A stretch of 10,374 bases of DNA, from positions 1-10,374 of the forward strand of contig CAJBSR010000428.1 in assembly GCA_903958285.1 (NCBI GenBank), in the 5' to 3' direction. The position numbers were made by a program, and so were the translations under genes. Of the stretch, positions 5,548-10,374 are shown piece after piece (positions within the stretch are counted from its first letter, which is position 1; the number at the start of each line of letters is the position of its first letter). This DNA is from an uncultured Sphingomonadales bacterium. Lineage in GTDB: Bacteria > Pseudomonadota > Alphaproteobacteria > Sphingomonadales > Sphingomonadaceae. The notes beneath the pieces were generated by a model. It searched no databases, was not told the DNA's origin, and was given only the letters and a program-made list of their open reading frames with translations.

Positions 5548-7713
5548 ATGTCGCGTGTTCGCATCCTCCACACCAACCCGGCGCTGGGTCCGCTCGATTA
5601 TCGCGTGCCTCATGGCATGGAGGTCGAATTCGGCAGCGTCGTGCGCGTGCCGCTCGGCCCGCGTGAGATGACGGGCGTGGTTTGGGAATTAGAATCACTT
5701 CCAACGGAGACGGTGGGCGACAACCGGCTGCGCAACATTTTAGAGGTTTACGACATTCCACCTATTGGCGCGCCGCTGCGGCGCCTGATCGAGTGGACGG
5801 CGGACTATTACCTCGCCCCGCCGACGTCGGTGGTGCGCATGGCACTCTCCTCTGCCGCCGCGCTGGAGGGCGGGCGGACGGTGGTGGAGTATCGCCTGTC
5901 GGGCAAACAGCCGGACAAGATGACATCCCAGCGCGCGCAGGCAATTGAACGCATTGGCGAGCGTCAGGGCCTGATCCGTGAGCTCGCCACAATCGCTGAC
6001 GTGTCCGAAGCGGTCATTCGCGGGCTGGTGAAGCTGGGTGTGATTGAAGGCGTTGAGGTTGCCCTCGATACGCCGTTCATCGCGCCTGATCCCGCTTTTG
6101 CTCCGCCTGCGCTGTCCCCGGAACAGACCGCCGCAGCCGACCAACTGGTCGCGATGGTGAAGGCCGAGGCGTTTGCGCCTGTCCTGCTCGATGGCGTCAC
6201 CGGCTCCGGCAAGACCGAGGTCTATTTTGAGGCGATTGCCGAGGCGATCCGCATGGGCAAGCAGACGCTTGTCCTCTTGCCCGAGATTGCGCTGACTGAG
6301 CCGTTCCTCCGCCGCTTCACGGATCGCTTTGGCCATGCGCCCGTCGCCTGGCACAGCGACTTGCGGCAATCGCAACGCAGGCGGACCTATCGCGCCATCG
6401 CCAGTGGTGAAGCGCTGGTGACGGTGGGCGCGCGGTCGTCGCTCTATCTGCCCTATCGCAACCTTGGGCTGATCGTTGTCGATGAAGCGCATGAAACGAG
6501 CTTCAAGCAGGAAGACGGCGTCCAATATCACGCCCGCGACGCTGCCGTGATGCGTGGGCATTTTGAGAAAATCCCGGTCGTGCTGGCAACAGCCACCCCC
6601 GCCATCGAAACGCGACAGCAGGTGGCGCAGGGGCGCTATGCCGAAATCAAGCTGCCGGGCCGCTATGGCGCCGCGCAGATGCCGACCATTGAGGCGATCA
6701 ACCTTATCGAAACCCCGCCCGAACGCGGGCGCTGGCTCGCCCCGCCACTCGTCAACGCGATCACGCAGACGCTGGCGCGCAAGGAGCAGGTGCTGCTGTT
6801 CCTCAACCGCAGGGGCTATGCGCCGCTCACTTTGTGCCGCCATTGCGGGCACCGGTTCCAATGCCCCAATTGCACGGCGTGGATGGTCGAACACCGGCTG
6901 ACCAACCGGCTGCAATGCCATCATTGCGGGCATATTGAGCCGCCGCCCAGTGCGTGTCCCGAATGTAAGACCGAGGATTCATTGGTCGCCTGTGGTCCCG
7001 GTGTGGAGCGCATATCGGACGAGGTCGGCCTCCTCTTCCCCGAAGCGCGCCGTGCCATCGTGACGTCGGACACGCTCTGGTCGCCTGCCAAGGTGGCCGA
7101 GTTCGTCGGGCGGATGGAAGCAGGCGAAATCGACATCGTCATCGGCACGCAGCTCATCACCAAAGGCTATCACTTCCCGGAACTAACGCTGGTCGGCGTC
7201 GTCGATGCGGACCTTGGCCTGCAAGGTGGAGACCTTCGCGCGGCAGAACGCAGCTTCCAGCAGATCATGCAGGTCGCCGGACGCGCCGGTCGCGGTGCCA
7301 AGCCCGGCCATGTCTATCTCCAGACGCATGAACCGACCGCCCCTGTCATGGAGGCGCTCGTCTCTGGCGATACCGAGAGTTTCTACGAGGCGGAGACCGA
7401 GGCCCGCCGCTTTGCCAACGCCCCGCCCTTTGGCCGTTTTGCCGCGATCATTGTCGCCTCCGAAAGTCTTGGCGATGCGCAGGAGGTTGCACGGCAGATC
7501 GCCCGGACAGCGCCCGAGGTCGAAGGGATGCAGGTCTACGGCCCCGCCCCCGCCCCACTCGCCATGCTGCGTGGTCGGCACCGCCAGCGCCTCCTCGTCC
7601 ACGCCCGCCGCGCGCTCGATGTGCAGGATGTCCTGCGCGACTGGCTCGGCGGACTGGAATGGTCACGCCATGTGCGGGTGAGCGTGGATATTGATCCCTA
7701 TAGTTTTGTGTGA
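5548..7713 (+). CDS. priA: Primosomal protein N', replication restart helicase PriA
   Basis: PriA recognises abandoned replication forks and reloads the replisome. The 721-residue protein has an N-terminal DNA-binding domain (LGPLDYRVPHGMEVEFGSVVRVPLG, about 13-37) and a superfamily 2 helicase core. The core shows Walker A DGVTGSGKTE (215-224), DEAH box IVVDEAHETSFKQEDG (309-324), motif III region LATATPAIET (346-355), and motifs V/VI in IGTQLITKGYHFPELTLVGVVDADLGLQ and QVAGRAGRG. Eight zinc-binding cysteines lie between core motifs at 430, 433, 439, 442, 457, 460, 470 and 473, as in the family. Length is normal. I chose ATG 5548 because MSRVRILHTNPALGPLDY matches remembered alphaproteobacterial homologues. 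It has no Shine-Dalgarno, so leaderless or weakly initiated translation is possible. The gene diverges from gatC, and the next gene begins less than 80 bases after its stop. Confidence 0.97.
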   Translation: MSRVRILHTNPALGPLDYRVPHGMEVEFGSVVRVPLGPREMTGVVWELESLPTETVGDNRLRNILEVYDIPPIGAPLRRLIEWTADYYLAPPTSVVRMALSSAAALEGGRTVVEYRLSGKQPDKMTSQRAQAIERIGERQGLIRELATIADVSEAVIRGLVKLGVIEGVEVALDTPFIAPDPAFAPPALSPEQTAAADQLVAMVKAEAFAPVLLDGVTGSGKTEVYFEAIAEAIRMGKQTLVLLPEIALTEPFLRRFTDRFGHAPVAWHSDLRQSQRRRTYRAIASGEALVTVGARSSLYLPYRNLGLIVVDEAHETSFKQEDGVQYHARDAAVMRGHFEKIPVVLATATPAIETRQQVAQGRYAEIKLPGRYGAAQMPTIEAINLIETPPERGRWLAPPLVNAITQTLARKEQVLLFLNRRGYAPLTLCRHCGHRFQCPNCTAWMVEHRLTNRLQCHHCGHIEPPPSACPECKTEDSLVACGPGVERISDEVGLLFPEARRAIVTSDTLWSPAKVAEFVGRMEAGEIDIVIGTQLITKGYHFPELTLVGVVDADLGLQGGDLRAAERSFQQIMQVAGRAGRGAKPGHVYLQTHEPTAPVMEALVSGDTESFYEAETEARRFANAPPFGRFAAIIVASESLGDAQEVARQIARTAPEVEGMQVYGPAPAPLAMLRGRHRQRLLVHARRALDVQDVLRDWLGGLEWSRHVRVSVDIDPYSFV

Positions 7714-7790
7714 TCTGAGTATTGCTGAAAAACACGTAGACAAACAAATTCTATATTGCGATGAATTCGCCATATCGGGGTTTTGTGTTG

Positions 7791-9305
7791 ATGCGTTTAC
7801 TTGCCTTAGCAATATTTTCCTTTTTATTTTCAACACCTTTGCAAGCCGCTTGGTACAAGGTGGAGACAGAAAAGTTTATTTTTTACGGCACATCTCCGAA
7901 GTCACTTCAGGAAGACGCGATCCGTCTTGAGCGGTTTGATGCGCTCTTGCGCAAGCTGCTCGCCATCCCCGAGCCTCAGAATGAGGGCAAATTGTCGGTC
8001 TATGTGCTGTCTGGTCAATCTGAGGTGCGACGGGTTTTGGGTCGGGGAGTCAAGGGGGTCGCGGGCTTCTACCGCGCTAACGAAGCAGGTGTTATGGCGG
8101 TTGTCCCGCGTGAAAGCGGTGATTTCGACAATATCATCCTAAACCATGAATACGCGCACCATCTGATGATGCATAATTTCAGTTCAGCTTATCCGGCATG
8201 GTACGTAGAAGGCTTTGCGGAGTTTCTATCAACAGTCGAGTTCAAGGGTGACAAGGCGCATTTGGGGCTTCAAGCGAAGCATCGTGCCTACCAACTCTAT
8301 CTTGAGGACACGGTGCCGATACGGACTTTGCTTAGTGCCAACGTAAATGATGTTGCTCCAGACCAACGCGGCAATTTCTATGGACGCGCATGGTTGCTGA
8401 CCCACTTCCTGACTTTCAAGTCAGAGCGGAGTGGCCAACTAAAGAGCTATTTGAATCAGGTAAGCAATGGCAAGTCATCGCTTGAAGCGGCGGAGGCTGC
8501 GTTCGGTGATCTCAACGTTCTTAACCGTGATCTCCAGAACTATTTGCGCGCCCGCACAATCACCTACCTTGGGCTGCCATTTCCCGCTCCTGTCGGACTA
8601 AAGGTGACCGTTACCTTGCTGGACCCTTCGTTCGGCGAGACGTTGCACGATCGGCTGGCTCTATCGGGCAGCACGAGGGAGGAGGGCCGCCAGAAGATTT
8701 TGCGATCTCTTGAAACGGCAACAAACTTTTATGGCAAGAATGCTGACGTTTGGACGCAGTTGGCAGGTCTGAAACTTCGGATGAAAGACTATGTGGGCTC
8801 CATAGAAGCCGCCGACAGGGCTATTGCGCTCGATCCGGCGGCAGCGCGAGCTTTTCTCTGGAAGGGTCAAGCTCGTCTTCGCCAACTGCAATTCGCGGGC
8901 AGCGAAGACGCTGCGGCTTGGAAGGAAGCGCGTGGATGGCTTGTGCGAGGAAACCGCGCCAATCCAGAGGACGTTCTGATCCTGTACGAGTATTACCGCA
9001 GTTTTGCGCGAGAGCGACGCGCCCCTACCGAAGCGGCGATCGCGGGGTTGCGGAAGGCGACATTCAATGCTCCGCAAGTTTCTAGTTTTAGGATCGCTTA
9101 TGCGGCCGAACTCCTGAAGTCTGGTAATTACAAGGCTGCCGCCGATTACCTCTCACCAATTGCCAACTCGCCGCACGGTGGCGAAATGGCGAAAAAATAT
9201 CAGGAAATCATCGGCGATCTGCGGGCTGCGGACGCGAGTAAGGGCGCGAAGCTGACGCTGCCGTCGTTGGACGTCGACCTTGACGAGGGTATCGACAAAG
9301 ACTGA
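7791..9305 (+). CDS. Exported gluzincin-type zinc metallopeptidase-like protein with C-terminal TPR-like repeats; function unassigned
   Basis: I do not recognise a named gene. From ATG 7791 the product is 504 residues. It begins with a clear signal peptide (MRLLALAIFSFLFSTPLQA, likely cut after residue 19 or 20), so it is probably periplasmic. A zinc-peptidase motif NHEYAHHLM (His119, Glu120, His123) is followed by PAWYVEGFAEFLS, where Glu140 is the likely third zinc ligand. This resembles peptidase MA-like families with an EGxAE element. The C-terminal half is helical and TPR-like: about 320-365 (WTQLAGLKLRMKDYVGSIEAADRAIALDP) and about 430-470 (AYAAELLKSGNYKAAADYL). The in-frame ATG at 7761 would add ten residues, but GGGG nine bases before 7791 and the signal peptide favour 7791. 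Base composition is lower than its neighbours (31/60 G+C at 8281-8340, 33/60 at 8461-8520, against 40/60 in priA at 6601-6660 and 41/60 in pepN at 9541-9600). No substrate can be inferred. Confidence 0.85.
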   Translation: MRLLALAIFSFLFSTPLQAAWYKVETEKFIFYGTSPKSLQEDAIRLERFDALLRKLLAIPEPQNEGKLSVYVLSGQSEVRRVLGRGVKGVAGFYRANEAGVMAVVPRESGDFDNIILNHEYAHHLMMHNFSSAYPAWYVEGFAEFLSTVEFKGDKAHLGLQAKHRAYQLYLEDTVPIRTLLSANVNDVAPDQRGNFYGRAWLLTHFLTFKSERSGQLKSYLNQVSNGKSSLEAAEAAFGDLNVLNRDLQNYLRARTITYLGLPFPAPVGLKVTVTLLDPSFGETLHDRLALSGSTREEGRQKILRSLETATNFYGKNADVWTQLAGLKLRMKDYVGSIEAADRAIALDPAAARAFLWKGQARLRQLQFAGSEDAAAWKEARGWLVRGNRANPEDVLILYEYYRSFARERRAPTEAAIAGLRKATFNAPQVSSFRIAYAAELLKSGNYKAAADYLSPIANSPHGGEMAKKYQEIIGDLRAADASKGAKLTLPSLDVDLDEGIDKD

Positions 9306-9366
9306 TTTATCCGAGAAATTCAGTTACCACCTTTGCCTTCGCAGTCCGCGCCCCTAAATCGGGTTT

Positions 9367-10374
9367 ATGCTCGATGCCCAAAACGCCACCGCCGCCCCGT
9401 CCGTCATCCACCGCGCCGACTATGCCGCGCCTGACTGGCTGGTGCCGGATATTGCGCTCAATTTTGATCTGGACCCGGCCAAGACCCGCGTCCGCGCGAC
9501 GCTGACAGTCGCGCGCAACGGCGCGCATGGCCGCCCGCTGCGGCTGGATGGGGATGGGCTGACGCCGCTCGTCGTCCGCATTGATGGCGAGGAAACGGCG
9601 GAGTGGACGCTGGACGGGGGCGCGCTGGTTTTGCCGCTCTTGCAGGACAAGGCGGTGATCGAAACTGAAGTCGAAATCGCGCCTGCCGCTAACACCCAGC
9701 TGATGGGCCTCTACGCCTCGGGCGGGTTGCTGTGCACCCAGTGCGAGGCGGAAGGCTTTCGTCGGATCACCTTCTTCCCCGACCGTCCCGATGTCTTGTC
9801 GCGCTACACCGTCCGGATGGCAGCGGGTAAGGCGGCCTATCCGGTTCTGCTCAGCAATGGCGACATGACGGCGTCGGGCGACCTCGACGGCGGCCGGCAT
9901 TGGGCGGAATGGACCGACCCTTTCTTCAAGCCGAGCTATTTGTTCGCGCTTGTCGCAGGTGACCTTGCGGCCAACCGCGACAGCTTCACGACGATGTCGG
10001 GCAAGGCCGTGGACCTCGCCATTTGGGTGGCTGAGGCAGACTTGCCGCGCACGCACCATGCCATGGACGCCTTGAAGGCGAGCATGAAGTGGGACGAGGA
10101 TGTCTATGGCCGCGAATATGATCTGGGCCAGTTCAACATCGTCGCTGTCGCCGATTTCAACTTCGGCGCGATGGAGAATAAGGGCCTCAACGTCTTCAAC
10201 TCGCGCTATGTGCTTGCTGATCCGGAAACGGCGACCGACATTGATTATGACAATGTCGCAGGCGTCATCGCGCATGAATATTTCCACAATTGGACAGGCA
10301 ATCGCATCACCTGCCGCGATTGGTTCCAGCTTTGCCTGAAAGAAGGTTTGACGGTTTTTCGTGATCAGGAATTC
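9367..10374 (+). CDS. pepN: Aminopeptidase N (M1 family), N-terminal part; runs off the right edge
   Basis: PepN removes N-terminal residues from peptides in the cytoplasm. The first 336 codons are present and open to the window edge; the E. coli-type enzyme has about 870 residues, so more than half is missing. The N-terminal beta domain is followed by the M1 substrate-binding motif GAMEN (267-271). Then comes the zinc site HEYFHNWTGNR with His303, Glu304 and His307, and, 18 residues later, the third ligand Glu326 in LKEGLTVFRDQEF. This sequence is characteristic of the bacterial PepN subfamily. ATG 9367 is the first possible start: an in-frame TAA lies at 9355-9357. The ribosome site is weak (CGGG close to the ATG). 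It lies 61 bases after the metallopeptidase-like gene on the same strand, with no clear terminator between them. Confidence 0.96.
   Translation, partial: MLDAQNATAAPSVIHRADYAAPDWLVPDIALNFDLDPAKTRVRATLTVARNGAHGRPLRLDGDGLTPLVVRIDGEETAEWTLDGGALVLPLLQDKAVIETEVEIAPAANTQLMGLYASGGLLCTQCEAEGFRRITFFPDRPDVLSRYTVRMAAGKAAYPVLLSNGDMTASGDLDGGRHWAEWTDPFFKPSYLFALVAGDLAANRDSFTTMSGKAVDLAIWVAEADLPRTHHAMDALKASMKWDEDVYGREYDLGQFNIVAVADFNFGAMENKGLNVFNSRYVLADPETATDIDYDNVAGVIAHEYFHNWTGNRITCRDWFQLCLKEGLTVFRDQEF

Noticed and set aside
5740..6933. 397-codon minus-strand open frame opposite priA
   Set aside because: Antisense shadow of priA; the priA motifs are all on the plus strand.
9304..9325. Imperfect hairpin (CTGA...TCAG) after the metallopeptidase-like gene
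   Set aside because: The stem is short, bulged and A+T rich and lacks a following T-tract, so I do not call it a terminator.
9307..10287. 326-codon minus-strand open frame opposite pepN
   Set aside because: Antisense shadow; the plus-strand frame carries GAMEN and the HEYFHN zinc site and runs open to the edge.
10369..10374. GAATTC (EcoRI site) exactly at the right edge
   Set aside because: It could mark a cloning boundary, but the same hexamer also occurs inside the window (for example near 1173, 5626 and 7763) and the PepN frame continues normally into it, so nothing biological is implied.

Overview
The window looks like a chromosomal housekeeping region of an alphaproteobacterium, most likely one of the Sphingomonadales (a Sphingopyxis- or Sphingomonas-like organism). 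That assignment rests on remembered resemblance of the GatA, PriA, PepN and trigger factor proteins and on the high G+C of most genes. No database search was possible, so it is an inference. I see no CRISPR array, insertion sequence, phage gene or toxin-antitoxin pair, and no convincing undescribed multi-gene system.

Layout. On the minus strand, reading from right to left, are gatC, gatA, gatB, a tRNA-Leu(UAG) gene, tig and then the first codons of gltB, which runs off the left edge. On the plus strand, reading rightwards, are priA, a gene of unassigned function for an exported zinc-metallopeptidase-like protein with TPR-like repeats, and the first 336 codons of pepN, which runs off the right edge. 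The two arms diverge from a 62-base gap between gatC and priA, which holds a 20-base near-perfect palindrome.

How the genes relate. GatC, GatA and GatB form the tRNA-dependent amidotransferase that makes Gln-tRNA(Gln), and often Asn-tRNA(Asn), from mischarged precursors. The three genes are packed with a one-base overlap (gatC/gatA) and a one-base gap (gatA/gatB), as in a translationally coupled operon. The tRNA-Leu gene follows and appears to have its own promoter. The ribosome-bound chaperone trigger factor comes next and ends in a strong intrinsic terminator. The left arm down to that terminator is therefore a translation and protein-folding block. gltB (glutamate synthase, large chain) probably starts a separate transcript. 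PriA restarts collapsed replication forks. PepN is a cytoplasmic M1 aminopeptidase.

The most interesting places are: the lower-G+C exported metallopeptidase gene between priA and pepN; the His/Cys-rich and Lys/Ala/Pro-rich tail added to trigger factor; the palindrome in the gatC-priA gap; and the structured leader and ambiguous start of gltB. The longest stretch without a gene is the roughly 275 to 290 bases between gltB and tig. It holds the tig terminator, a weak candidate promoter and a short inverted repeat.
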